NCBI RefSeq assembly: GCF_010729665.1
Contig: NZ_AP022610.1
Location: 806,001 to 870,000 of the forward strand
DNA length: 64,000 nucleotides
Direction of reading: 5' to 3'
DNA from: Mycolicibacterium madagascariense
GTDB lineage: Bacteria > Actinomycetota > Actinomycetes > Mycobacteriales > Mycobacteriaceae
Both the position numbers and the translations under genes were made by a program. The notes below the pieces were generated by a model. It was not told the DNA's origin, made no database searches, and saw only the letters and a list, made by a program, of their open reading frames with translations. Below, in pieces: positions 26,213 through 34,074 of this stretch. Numbering within the stretch: position 1 is the stretch's first letter; each line of letters starts with the position of its first letter.

Positions 26213-26866
26213 GTGGCCATCCGACCGATGTTTCCGCTCGAGTCCGTGCGACTGCCGGGCGAGGGCTTGCCCTTGCGAATCTTCGAACCCCGCTACGGTC
26301 AGCTGGTTCGCGAATGCCTGTCTGGCGCAGGAGAATTCGGTGTCGTGCTCATCGCCGCGGGCCGAGAGGTCGGCGGCGCGGACGTGCGCTGTGACGTCGG
26401 ATCGATGGCCCACATCGTAGAGAGCCACGACTTCGGTAGCGGCCAATACCTCATCGAATGCGAGATGAGAGAACGGTTTCGGGTGGTGTCCTGGCTCGAC
26501 GACGACCCGTACCCGCGGGCCGACGTCGAGCCATGGCCCGACGAGCCGGGGAGCACCGTCACGGGTGCGGACATCGGCGTCGTCGAGGACCGGGTGATGG
26601 AACTGTTCGAGCGCATTGCGGCCGCGCAGAACGCCACCCTGCCGTCGCGCGCCGAACTTCTCGGCGAACCAGAGCCGGGTCAGGGTGCGGGAGATCGGTT
26701 GTACGCCTTGGCTTCCCGAGTTCCCATGGGCCAGGCGGATCGCTATTCGATCTTGGAGGCGCCGTCCGCGGCGGCCCGCTTGGACGCGCTGCGCGAAGGC
26801 GTCGAGACCGTGGCGGCGATGATCGAATTCCAGCTCGCCGACGGCGGGGATGCGGGCCAGACGTAG
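26213..26866 (+). CDS. Lon N-terminal-domain (LON/PUA-like) protein (Rv0434 type)
   Basis: A 217-residue stand-alone LON substrate-binding domain with no ATPase or protease part. It starts IRPMFPLESVRLPGEGLPLRIFEPRY, the typical beta-sheet entry, with GEFGVVLIAAGREVGG and MRERFRVVSW, then a helical C-terminal half. Such proteins may recognise unfolded substrates. The GTG start lies 2 nt after the upstream stop. It ends 31 nt before the convergent PGRS-like gene. Confidence 0.87.
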   Translation: MAIRPMFPLESVRLPGEGLPLRIFEPRYGQLVRECLSGAGEFGVVLIAAGREVGGADVRCDVGSMAHIVESHDFGSGQYLIECEMRERFRVVSWLDDDPYPRADVEPWPDEPGSTVTGADIGVVEDRVMELFERIAAAQNATLPSRAELLGEPEPGQGAGDRLYALASRVPMGQADRYSILEAPSAAARLDALREGVETVAAMIEFQLADGGDAGQT

Positions 26867-26897
26867 CCCACATCCCCGCCGAACGACTCAGGCCAAT

Positions 26898-28367
26898 TTA
26901 GGCCGGGGTCTTGGCGTCCGGGGTCTTGGCGTCCGGGGTCGTAGCGTCAGGGGCCTTGGCCGCGGGGATTGGAGTCTTGGCTCCTGCCGCGCCGGCCTTG
27001 CCCGGCTTCCCTGCGGCGCCTGTGCCACCGGGCCCGCCCGCACCACCTTCGCCAGCGCCCTTGCCGTCGGGGGTTTGGGAGTCGCCGCCCTTGCCGCCGT
27101 CCCCGCCCGTGCCGCTGACCTTTCCGCCCGCACCGCCGGCGCCGCCCTTGCCGCCGTTCGCCGCTAGCGAACCCGTTGCGCTTGCGTTGCCGCCCGCGCC
27201 GCCGGTGCCGCCCTTGCCGAACGCGGTCGTCGTGGCGTCTCCGCCATTCCCACCGTCACCGCCGGTCGAGAGGTCCGTTTGCGCCGACGCCGCCCCGCCG
27301 GCTCCACCGGTACCGGGGGTGCCGCCGTGGGCACCGCGGAGTCCGAGGTCGTTGCCGCCGTCTCCGCCCTTGCCTCCCTTGCCGCCCTTGGCGATGGCGT
27401 CGGCGTACGCCTTCGCGACACCCGCGTCGCCGCCCTTGCCTCCTTCGATGAACCCGGCGCCGCCCGCTCCGCCGTCGCCGCTGGTCGCGATCTGCGCGGG
27501 AACGCCTGTCTTCGCCTTCTCATCACCGACCACGCTATCGCCGCCGGCGCCGCCCTGGCCTCCGGACCAGAAGGGGGCCCCGCCGCCGGCGCCACCCTTG
27601 CCGCCGTTGGCGCTGCCGTTCACCGAGTCGGCCTTTCCGCCGTGGCCACCGGCACCGCCGGTGCCGAGGAAGCCGCCTTGGCCGCCGTTGCCGCCGGCGG
27701 CGCCCTTGGCGAGGGTGGCATCGACGGTGCCGATGGTGGCGTTCGCCGGCAGTTCGTTGTGGTCCGCGCCGCCCGCCCCGCCGTCGCCGCCGTTGCCTTG
27801 GATCGCACCGCCGTGGCCGCCCAGTCCGCCCTGTGTGGCGGCCTGCTGCTGGGCGCCGTCCTTGTAGAGGGCCGCAGTTCCGTCGCCACCCTTGCCGCCG
27901 TTGCCGAACAGGAACGCGTTGCCGCCGCGTCCGCCGTTGGCGCCGTTGCCGCCGTTGCCGAACAACAGGCCGCCGTCCTCGCCGTTGCACGCATTGCCCT
28001 TGCAATCGGCGGCCGCGTTACGGCCGTTGCCGATGAGCCATCCGCCGGGTCCCACGAGGGGACGGCCGAGGGCGGCGCCGACGCCGCCGTCCTTCTTCAC
28101 GGCTGCCCCGTCGATGGCCGTGGGTGCCACGTCGACCTTCGCGGTCGCGTCGGTGACGCATCCGGGGGTGCCGGCCACGCACTCCGCGGCCGCGAGGGCG
28201 ATGCGATCGGCGGCGGATCTCATCGGCACGTGCGAGGACTCGTACATCGACGTGGCGGACGCCAGTGCGCCCAGTCCGATGATCGCCGCCCCGGCGGCTC
28301 CGGTGGCCACGGTCTTGGACCGCGAGTAGGGCGCGGATGCGCGGTGTCTTCCAGCCTTCACGGGCAT
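26898..28367 (-). CDS. exported PGRS-like glycine-rich protein without a PE domain (copy A)
   Basis: A 489-residue protein: basic N-terminus and one hydrophobic segment (VATGAAGAAIIGLGALAS, 20-37) forming a signal or anchor, a 60-residue spacer with Cys63 and Cys70, the block GRPLVGPGGWLIGNGRNAAA followed by DCKGNAC (Cys122, Cys127), then about 300 residues of GGxGG repeats, and an acidic/Pro/Lys tail with three ATTPDAKTPDAK-like units. PE_PGRS proteins share GRPL.G..GWL.GNGG and the GGxGG repeats, but the 100-residue PE domain is absent. RBS AAAGGGAGAAG precedes ATG 28367. A paralog lies upstream on the same strand. Function unknown; cell-surface exposure is likely. Confidence 0.82.
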   Translation of the reverse strand: MPVKAGRHRASAPYSRSKTVATGAAGAAIIGLGALASATSMYESSHVPMRSAADRIALAAAECVAGTPGCVTDATAKVDVAPTAIDGAAVKKDGGVGAALGRPLVGPGGWLIGNGRNAAADCKGNACNGEDGGLLFGNGGNGANGGRGGNAFLFGNGGKGGDGTAALYKDGAQQQAATQGGLGGHGGAIQGNGGDGGAGGADHNELPANATIGTVDATLAKGAAGGNGGQGGFLGTGGAGGHGGKADSVNGSANGGKGGAGGGAPFWSGGQGGAGGDSVVGDEKAKTGVPAQIATSGDGGAGGAGFIEGGKGGDAGVAKAYADAIAKGGKGGKGGDGGNDLGLRGAHGGTPGTGGAGGAASAQTDLSTGGDGGNGGDATTTAFGKGGTGGAGGNASATGSLAANGGKGGAGGAGGKVSGTGGDGGKGGDSQTPDGKGAGEGGAGGPGGTGAAGKPGKAGAAGAKTPIPAAKAPDATTPDAKTPDAKTPA

Positions 28368-28438
28368 GAAGTTCTTCTCCCTTTGATTCGGATCGTGTTC
28401 GCCATCAACGGATCTCGATGAGGACCGAGATGGTCGGT

Positions 28439-28470
28439 GACGAATATTCAGTCGAGGTGCGGTATTCGTC
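28439..28470. promoter_or_regulatory. inverted repeat in the promoter region of PGRS-like copy A
   Basis: GACGAATA (28439-28446) and TATTCGTC (28463-28470), perfect 8-bp arms 16 bp apart, about 70-100 bp upstream of copy A. A TTGACG on the minus strand overlaps the distal arm, so the element lies over a probable promoter. Confidence 0.4.
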
Positions 28471-28593
28471 AAACTCGTGCAAATGCGTCGCAGGCCTTTG
28501 GCGTCGACGAATGGAACATCAAAATCGATGTGCTGCAGCTAGTTTCGTGTCCAGGCGTGCAATGCGGACCGTTCAATCAGGCACGGCCCGCCG

Positions 28594-29736
28594 TCATTCG
28601 GGCTGCCCGTGTTTTCCTTGCGTTCCGGGATGACCGCCGACACCGCCCCCGCCGGCTGCGCCACCCTTGCCGGACTTTCCCTTGGCGAACGACTGACCGC
28701 CCTCACCCCCATTTCCACCGTTGCCCAGAGCGCTCCGTCCGCCGGGACCGCCGTCGCCCGCCGTCGATGACTCGTTGGCGGCGTCCAGGTCGCCGCCCCA
28801 ACCGCCGTTGCCGCCGTCCCCGAAGCCGGTGCTCGCGCCCCCAGCTCCGCCAGGACCGCCCTTCGCGAGTGCCTTCCCCACGCCAAAGCCCTCGCCACCG
28901 CGACCACCGTGGCCGCCGCGGCTCAAGCCCGCCCCACCACGACCACCTGGACCGCCGGTCGCCGAGTAATCGGACCCGTCGGTCACGCGGGCACTCCCGC
29001 CTTCGCCGCCGTGGCCACCATGTCCCATCGGCGCGCTCCCGCCATCGCCTCCGACGCCCCCGACCACCTGACCGACGAGTGAGCGGATGTAGCCGCCGGA
29101 GCCACCGTCGCCACCGTCGCCGCCGAGCAGGCCGGCGTTGCCACCGCGAGCGCCGCGGCCCGCCACGGGGAGACTGGCGGGGTCGGGCGTCACGCCGGGA
29201 ACGTGGGTGGAGCCCTGATTGTCGCTGCCGCCGTTTCCGCCTGCGCCTCCGTCGCCGTAGAAGAATCCTCCGTGCCCACCGCTGCCACCGTCGGTCGAGA
29301 GGGACTTGCGCACCCCGGCGTCGTAGACGGCATCTCGGCCGTTGGCGCCGCGACCGCCATTGCCGAAGAGGAAGGCGTTGCCGCCGCCGCCCCCGTTGGC
29401 ACCGTTGCCACCGTTACCGGCGAGCAGCCCGCCGTCGCCACCCCGGCAGGCCCGACCCGTGCAGTCCTTCGCCGCGTCGCGACCGTTGCCGATGAGCCAA
29501 CCCCCCGGCCCGATGACGGGGCGCCCAGCGGGACGGGGGACGGCATGGTCGGTGGTGGTGCACGTGGGATCGCCCACCGCGCACACGGCGGCGTTCGACG
29601 GGACCTCGGCACGAGCCGTCGCCGCGGCGGGCGTCAAGACACCCCATCCGACGATGGCCGCTCCGGCCACGCCGACGAGCACGGGTGACATTGGTGAGGT
29701 CGCCAAGGGCCGATGCCGTCGAGAATTGCCACGCAC
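28594..29736 (-). CDS. exported PGRS-like glycine-rich protein without a PE domain (copy B)
   Basis: A 380-residue paralog of copy A with the same plan: basic start and hydrophobic segment (PVLVGVAGAAIVGWGVL, 18-34), Cys52 and Cys59, the block GRPVIGPGGWLIGNGRDAAK followed by DCTGRAC (Cys92, Cys97), then GGxGG repeats to the end with no acidic tail. The four cysteines keep the spacing of copy A (C-x6-C and C-x4-C). GTG 29736 is chosen because GAGGGAGAA precedes it, in line with copy A. The repeat tract is shorter and richer in His, Arg and Ser. Function unknown. Confidence 0.8.
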   Translation of the reverse strand: MRGNSRRHRPLATSPMSPVLVGVAGAAIVGWGVLTPAAATARAEVPSNAAVCAVGDPTCTTTDHAVPRPAGRPVIGPGGWLIGNGRDAAKDCTGRACRGGDGGLLAGNGGNGANGGGGGNAFLFGNGGRGANGRDAVYDAGVRKSLSTDGGSGGHGGFFYGDGGAGGNGGSDNQGSTHVPGVTPDPASLPVAGRGARGGNAGLLGGDGGDGGSGGYIRSLVGQVVGGVGGDGGSAPMGHGGHGGEGGSARVTDGSDYSATGGPGGRGGAGLSRGGHGGRGGEGFGVGKALAKGGPGGAGGASTGFGDGGNGGWGGDLDAANESSTAGDGGPGGRSALGNGGNGGEGGQSFAKGKSGKGGAAGGGGVGGHPGTQGKHGQPE

Positions 29737-29857
29737 GTCGATGTTCTCCCTCGTCGAAGCCGAGGCGTCCGATCGAGCCCCGGTCGACGAATGATGGCCG
29801 ATGTCAACATGATCAACCAACGCGTGTGCAAGCGCGCCCACCGGCCACCGGGCGTGA

Positions 29858-30799
29858 TCAGGGACCGGTGAGCCGACGTCCCTCGACGAAGATGCTGTCG
29901 GGATTCTGCAGATCCCTTGACAGGTGCGGCTTGTGACGGGCCATCAGGGTGGCCGTCGTCTCCGTGCTGACGTCCCAACCGTGGGAGCGCAGCCAGTCGG
30001 CGACGTCGGCGCGGGGCTCGTTGTAGAAGAGTGCGGTGACGTCGGGGGTGGCGTCCTCGGCGGCACCGGCGGCGGCGCGCAGCTTGGCCATGTCCTCCCG
30101 GCGTCGCCGTTGGTGTTCGGGGTCGAAGAAGGTCGGCGAGAACGCTTCCACGGCAATGCGACTGTCGGCCGCGCTCAGCGCCTGGATCCTGTCGAACAGC
30201 AGATCCTGGGCCGCCGCAGGCAGATACGGTAGCAGTCCCTCGGCGAGCCAGGACGTCGGTCGTGACGGGTCGAAGCCGTTCTGCTGCAACGCCGTTGGCC
30301 AATCCTGACGCAGATCGACCGCCACCGCGACGTGGCGGGCGCTGGGCTCGGCGCCGTGGGCTCGTAGCGTCTCGGCCTTGAAGTCGAGCACTCTGGGTTG
30401 GTCGAGTTCGAACACGACGGTGTCGGACGTCCAGGGCAACCGCCACGCCCGTGCGTCCAAACCCGCCGCGAGGATGACGACCTGAGTGATGCCGGCTGCG
30501 CCCGCCTCGAGGAAGAAGTCGTCGAGGTGTTTCGTGCGCACGGCGGCGTAGCCGAATATCGACTGCGCGCGCTCCCGAATGCGTTCGGCCACCTCGGGAT
30601 CGGCCTCGGCGAGCGCCTGGGCGTCGAACGGCGACCGCCAGCCGCGCTCGATGGCGGCATCGATGAACCACTGTGCGTACTGGTCGACGAACAGTGGTGT
30701 CGCTGAACTGGTTTCGGCGGCCCGCGCCATCGCGACGCCCAGTGCCGTGGCGCCGACGCTCTCGGTGACGTCCCAGTCGTCGTCGTCAGTTCTCGTCAT
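29858..30799 (-). CDS. SAM-dependent methyltransferase, TIGR00027/LCMT-like family
   Basis: A 313-residue member of the large mycobacterial family of putative S-adenosylmethionine methyltransferases (Rv0281 type). Blocks are VTESVGATALGVAMARAAET, QVVILAAGLDARAWRLPW (SAM motif I), FELDQPRVLDFK, and AEGLLPYLP. Substrates in this family are mostly unknown. Its ATG overlaps the 3' end of mnhG by 14 nt, so it is the last gene of the Mrp operon and translationally coupled to it, an unexpected partner for a cation antiporter. Confidence 0.88.
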   Translation of the reverse strand: MTRTDDDDWDVTESVGATALGVAMARAAETSSATPLFVDQYAQWFIDAAIERGWRSPFDAQALAEADPEVAERIRERAQSIFGYAAVRTKHLDDFFLEAGAAGITQVVILAAGLDARAWRLPWTSDTVVFELDQPRVLDFKAETLRAHGAEPSARHVAVAVDLRQDWPTALQQNGFDPSRPTSWLAEGLLPYLPAAAQDLLFDRIQALSAADSRIAVEAFSPTFFDPEHQRRRREDMAKLRAAAGAAEDATPDVTALFYNEPRADVADWLRSHGWDVSTETTATLMARHKPHLSRDLQNPDSIFVEGRRLTGP

Positions 30800-31130
30800 G
30801 GTCGGCCATCTCGTCTCTGGTCAGTAGGTCGTCACGGTAGTTCTGTTCGCGGTAGGCGAGTTGGCCGACGCGGTTGGCGACCACCGGCGCGGTGATGACG
30901 GTGAAGATGCCCGCCAGGATCAGCATGCCCACGTCGGGATGACCACGCAGCCGGATCGCGGCTCCCAGCAGGACCAACAGGAGGCCGAGCACCTGCGGCT
31001 TGGTGGCAGCGTGCATGCGGGACAGCGTGTCCGGGAAGCGCACCACGCCGATCGCAGCGGTCAGCGCGAGGATCGAACCGCAGAGGACCAGGGTGGCGGC
31101 GGTGGCGTCGAGCACGCCGGTCCACGTCAT
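30786..31130 (-). CDS. mnhG: Mrp cation/proton antiporter subunit G
   Basis: Small membrane subunit of 114 residues with three helices (TLVLCGSILALTAAIGVVRF, PQVLGLLLVLLGAAIRL, VGMLILAGIFTVITAPVVAN). The motif GVVRFPDTLSRMHAATKPQ is characteristic of MnhG/MrpG. It belongs to the hetero-oligomeric Mrp complex that exchanges Na+ or K+ for protons. Start ATG 31130 overlaps mnhF (ATGA). The C-terminus is charged. A methyltransferase gene overlaps its 3' end. Confidence 0.93.
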   Translation of the reverse strand: MTWTGVLDATAATLVLCGSILALTAAIGVVRFPDTLSRMHAATKPQVLGLLLVLLGAAIRLRGHPDVGMLILAGIFTVITAPVVANRVGQLAYREQNYRDDLLTRDEMADHDEN

Positions 31131-31405
31131 CGTTCCTCGCCCGCGTCGGCGTCGTCGCGCACTCGGAACCGCGCCACGCTGACGGAGCCGACGAAGCTGA
31201 TCAGCGCCAGCGCCGTCAGGCTGTAGGTGACGGTGGTGTCGAGGCTGTAGGCGGCCCACGTGCCGATCGCACACATCGTCACGGCGACGAAGGTGTCGAG
31301 CGCGACCAGCCGATCCAGCGTGCCGGGTCCCGCCAGTAGCCGGTACACGGTGATGCCCGCCGCCGCGGTCAGCAGCACCGCCGCGATGGTCCACACGGTG
31401 TTCAT
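31127..31405 (-). CDS. mnhF: Mrp cation/proton antiporter subunit F
   Basis: A 92-residue, three-helix subunit. The motif RLLAGPGTLDRLVALDTFVAV matches MnhF/MrpF, with the conserved Asp residues in GPG..DR..ALD. Its ATG overlaps the stop of a 24-codon repeat-built frame that links it to mnhE, rather than overlapping mnhE itself as other neighbours in this operon do. The 3' end overlaps mnhG by 4 nt. Confidence 0.93.
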   Translation of the reverse strand: MNTVWTIAAVLLTAAAGITVYRLLAGPGTLDRLVALDTFVAVTMCAIGTWAAYSLDTTVTYSLTALALISFVGSVSVARFRVRDDADAGEER

Positions 31406-31476
31406 GCGCGATCCCGCTCCGCTTCTCGCTGGCTAGTCATTGCGCGCTCCCGCCCTGCTTCTCGCTGGCTAGTCAC
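31402..31476 (-). CDS. 24-codon mini-ORF made of a 36-bp tandem repeat between mnhE and mnhF
   Basis: A GTG at 31476 overlapping the mnhE stop (GTGA) opens a frame encoding VTSQREAGRERA-MTSQREAERDRA, ending in a TGA that overlaps the mnhF ATG. It consists of two 36-bp copies (31441-31476 and 31405-31440) matching at 32 of 36 bases, so 12 codons are duplicated. The second copy also begins ATG. Coupling at both ends suggests it keeps ribosomes moving from mnhE to mnhF; a functional peptide is unproven. Confidence 0.5.
   Translation of the reverse strand: MTSQREAGRERAMTSQREAERDRA
31405..31476. repeat. 36-bp tandem direct repeat
   Basis: Two adjacent 36-bp units (31405-31440, 31441-31476), 32 of 36 identical, including a 19-bp perfect core at 31421-31439 and 31457-31475. 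The length is a multiple of three, so a reading frame crosses both. Confidence 0.85.
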
Positions 31477-32006
31477 GTGGTCTCCCTCCGTGCCGGCTCC
31501 CAATCGGCATCGCGCTCGAACGAGGCGATCATCAGCCGTTCGACGTCGGCGATCTGGCGGTGGAACTTCTGCACGGCGGCATCGGATCCGACGTCGATGA
31601 CGTGGACGTAGATCAACCGCCGCGTCTGGTCGATCTCCAGCACGATCGATCCGGGAATCAGGTTGATCACGTTGACGGCCAGCGCCAGGATGAAGTCCGA
31701 CTTGATCGCCAGGTGCGCCCGCAGGACGGCCGCCTGCGGGGGCGGCCCCGGTCTGACCGCGAGCCAAGCCACCTGGACCGACGAGGCCACCAGGTAGTAG
31801 CTCACTCGAACGACCAAGGCCAGCAACGAGATTGGGTGCAGCCGACCCTCGACGGGTACGGCCGGCAGCGGCAGCAGCACGGTGATCACCAGCGCGACGG
31901 CCAGACCGCTGAGCACGTTCGCGGCGGAGACGTTGCCCCACAACAGCATCCACACCAGCGTCAGCCAGCACAGCACGCCGAGCCGCAGCAGTGTTCGTCT
32001 CGTCAT
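31473..32006 (-). CDS. mnhE: Mrp cation/proton antiporter subunit E
   Basis: A 177-residue subunit with two or three N-terminal helices (LRLGVLCWLTLVWMLLWG, VLSGLAVALVITVLLPLP) and a soluble C-terminal part. SDFILALAVNVINLIPGSIVLEID is the MnhE hallmark (N.I.LTPGT-like), followed by LIYVHVIDVGSD. Start ATG overlaps mnhD (ATGA). The stop overlaps the repeat-built mini-ORF that separates it from mnhF. Confidence 0.93.
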   Translation of the reverse strand: MTRRTLLRLGVLCWLTLVWMLLWGNVSAANVLSGLAVALVITVLLPLPAVPVEGRLHPISLLALVVRVSYYLVASSVQVAWLAVRPGPPPQAAVLRAHLAIKSDFILALAVNVINLIPGSIVLEIDQTRRLIYVHVIDVGSDAAVQKFHRQIADVERLMIASFERDADWEPARRETT

Positions 32007-33595
32007 GGCCGCAGCACCGCCGACGTGTACTGGCTGCGGTCGAGCACCTCGGTCGCCGCGCGCTCGGCGTAGCCGAAGATCGGCCCGGCGAAGACGGTCA
32101 GCGCCAGACCCACCGCGATGAGCGCCCCGGTCGGGACCAGCATGCCGATCGGCATGCGGCCGACGTCGTCGCGGTCGGAGTAGTCGATGTCCTCGTCGGA
32201 ATCGTCGAGCAGCGCCGAGGGTCCCAGGTCGGCCAGCGCACCCTCCGGAGCGTCGACCCGCGCCCGCCAGAACGCCTTGGTCCAGACCCGCGCCATCACG
32301 TACAGGGTCAGCAGACTCGTCACGACGCTGCCGCCCACCAGGAGCCACGCCAGCGGTGACGCGGCCCGAGCGCCCGCCTCGAGCAGTGCGACCTTGCCGA
32401 TGAACCCCGAGAACGGCGGTATACCACCGAGATTGAGGGCGGGCACGATGAACACCAACCCCAGCAGCGGACTGGCCGTGGCGAGTCCACCCAGCCGCTG
32501 CAGCGTCGACGCGCCCGCCTGCCGTTCGATCAGACCGACGACGAGGAAGAGCGTGGTCTGCACGACGATGTGGTGGGCCACGTAGTAGATCGCTCCCGAC
32601 ATGCCGAGCTGGCTGCCGAGCGCGATGCCGAACACCATGTAGCCGATGTGGCTCACCAACGTGAACGACAGCAGTCGCTTGACGTCGCTCTGCGCGATCG
32701 CGCCGAAGATGCCCACCAGCATCGTCACCAGCGCGGCCACTAGCAGGACGTGGTCGAGCGCTCCGCCGGGGAACAGCAGCGAGTGGGCCCGAATGATCGC
32801 GTAGACACCGACTTTCGTCAGCAGGCCCGCGAAGACCGCGGTGACCGGGGCGGGCGCAGTGGGGTAGGAGTCGGGCAGCCACGTCGACAGCGGGAACACG
32901 GCGGCCTTGATGCCGAACGCGACCATCAGCACGGCGAACATCGCGCTCCTGGTGCCCGACGGCACGTCGGCCAGGCGCACGGACAACTCGGCCATGTTCA
33001 GCGTGCCCGTCGCCGCGTAGATCATCGCCAGGCCGATCAGGAAGATCAGCGACGACACCATCGACACCATTACGTACGCGATGCCCGCCCGTACCCGATC
33101 GGTGCTGGCGCCGATGGTCAGCAGCACGAAGCTCGCCGACAGCAGCACCTCGAAGCCGACGAAGAGGTTGAACAGGTCTCCGGCCAGGAACGCCGTGCAC
33201 ACGCCCGCGGAGAGCACCAGGTAGGTGGGGAGGAAGATCGACACCGGCTGACGCTCGTCGCCGTCGCGAATGCCCTGCCCGATGGCGTAGAACACCACCG
33301 CCAGCAACACGATCGACGAGACCAGCAGCATGAGCGCCGACAGTCGGTCGACCACCAGCGTGATGCCCAGCGGACCCGCCCCGGTTACCGTCTGCCCCCA
33401 GCCGCCGACCTGGACCGCGATGGTGCCGTCGTGGTCGGCCAGGTAGACCAGCGCCGCGCACACGGCCACCACCGTGGCCAGCGCCGCCACGGCGATGGCG
33501 CGCTGCAGTCGCGGCCGTCGGCCGGCGAACAGCGTCGCCGCGGCGGCGAGCATCGGGATCACCGTCGGCAGCGGTGCCAGCATCTGACCGGTCAT
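32003..33595 (-). CDS. mnhD: Mrp cation/proton antiporter subunit D
   Basis: A 530-residue proton-translocating subunit related to respiratory complex I NuoM/N. Key blocks are FVGFEVLLSASFVLL with the conserved Glu, AFGIKAAVFPLSTWLPDSYP with the conserved Lys, LTKVGVYAIIR and SDVKRLLSFTLVSHIGYM. About 14 helices are expected. An acidic cytoplasmic insert DDSDEDIDYSDRDD occurs near residue 480 and looks lineage-specific. ATG overlaps mnhC (ATGA). Confidence 0.94.
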   Translation of the reverse strand: MTGQMLAPLPTVIPMLAAAATLFAGRRPRLQRAIAVAALATVVAVCAALVYLADHDGTIAVQVGGWGQTVTGAGPLGITLVVDRLSALMLLVSSIVLLAVVFYAIGQGIRDGDERQPVSIFLPTYLVLSAGVCTAFLAGDLFNLFVGFEVLLSASFVLLTIGASTDRVRAGIAYVMVSMVSSLIFLIGLAMIYAATGTLNMAELSVRLADVPSGTRSAMFAVLMVAFGIKAAVFPLSTWLPDSYPTAPAPVTAVFAGLLTKVGVYAIIRAHSLLFPGGALDHVLLVAALVTMLVGIFGAIAQSDVKRLLSFTLVSHIGYMVFGIALGSQLGMSGAIYYVAHHIVVQTTLFLVVGLIERQAGASTLQRLGGLATASPLLGLVFIVPALNLGGIPPFSGFIGKVALLEAGARAASPLAWLLVGGSVVTSLLTLYVMARVWTKAFWRARVDAPEGALADLGPSALLDDSDEDIDYSDRDDVGRMPIGMLVPTGALIAVGLALTVFAGPIFGYAERAATEVLDRSQYTSAVLRP

Positions 33596-34074
33596 CGCGA
33601 CCCCTGGTGCCCGGGCAACGCGTCCAGTTCATCGGGCTCGTCGGTGTCGGGGTACACCTCGTGCGGCGGCAGGTGCGGCGGCAGGTCCTCGTCGATCGCG
33701 CCCGCCGCCCGGTCCGACAGCTGCGACACGCGGGTGTCCTCGGGATCGTTGGCGATCTCCTCGGCCCTCGACAGCCGGAACGAGCGGTACGTCAGCGCCA
33801 GCACGAACGCCGCCATGCCCATCGTGATGACGATGGCGGTGAGGATCATGCCCTGCGCCAACGGGTCGGCCGTCGTCGTGGCGCCGTCACTGGTGCGGCC
33901 GTGGATCGGTGGATTGCCCGTCGGCCCGCCGACCGTGAGGATCAGCAGATTGACCGCATTGCCGACGAGCAACAGCCCCAACAACATTCGCGTCAGGTTG
34001 CGTTCCAGCAGCAGGTAGACCCCGGTGCTGGTGAGACCGCCGATCAGGATGAGGGGGACGACGTAGACGGTCAT
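33592..34074 (-). CDS. mnhC: Mrp cation/proton antiporter subunit C
   Basis: A 160-residue NuoK-like subunit with three helices (VVPLILIGGLTSTGVYLLLE, MLLGLLLVGNAVNLLIL, GMILTAIVITMGMAAFVLALTYR). DPLAQGMILTAIVI is diagnostic. It is longer than the usual 110-125 residues because of a C-terminal acidic/Pro-rich tail (DEDLPPHLPPHEVYPDTDE). ATG overlaps the mnhA stop (ATGA). Confidence 0.93.
   Translation of the reverse strand: MTVYVVPLILIGGLTSTGVYLLLERNLTRMLLGLLLVGNAVNLLILTVGGPTGNPPIHGRTSDGATTTADPLAQGMILTAIVITMGMAAFVLALTYRSFRLSRAEEIANDPEDTRVSQLSDRAAGAIDEDLPPHLPPHEVYPDTDEPDELDALPGHQGSR

Noticed and set aside
27279..28421. Long plus-strand frame opposite PGRS-like copy A
   Set aside because: Antisense of glycine repeats always gives open Ala/Pro/Val-rich frames; no start region or motifs.
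26898..29736. CRISPR-like or minisatellite array
   Set aside because: The short GGC/CCG-rich repeats encode GGxGG protein repeats, are not of constant length and have no unique spacers.
31421..31475. attachment-site duplication of a mobile element
   Set aside because: The copies are directly adjacent within an operon with no integrase or cargo; tandem slippage is simpler.
31473..33632. Very long frame covering mnhE and the complement frame of mnhD
   Set aside because: Only its last 177 codons (mnhE) are real; the upstream part is out of frame with mnhD.
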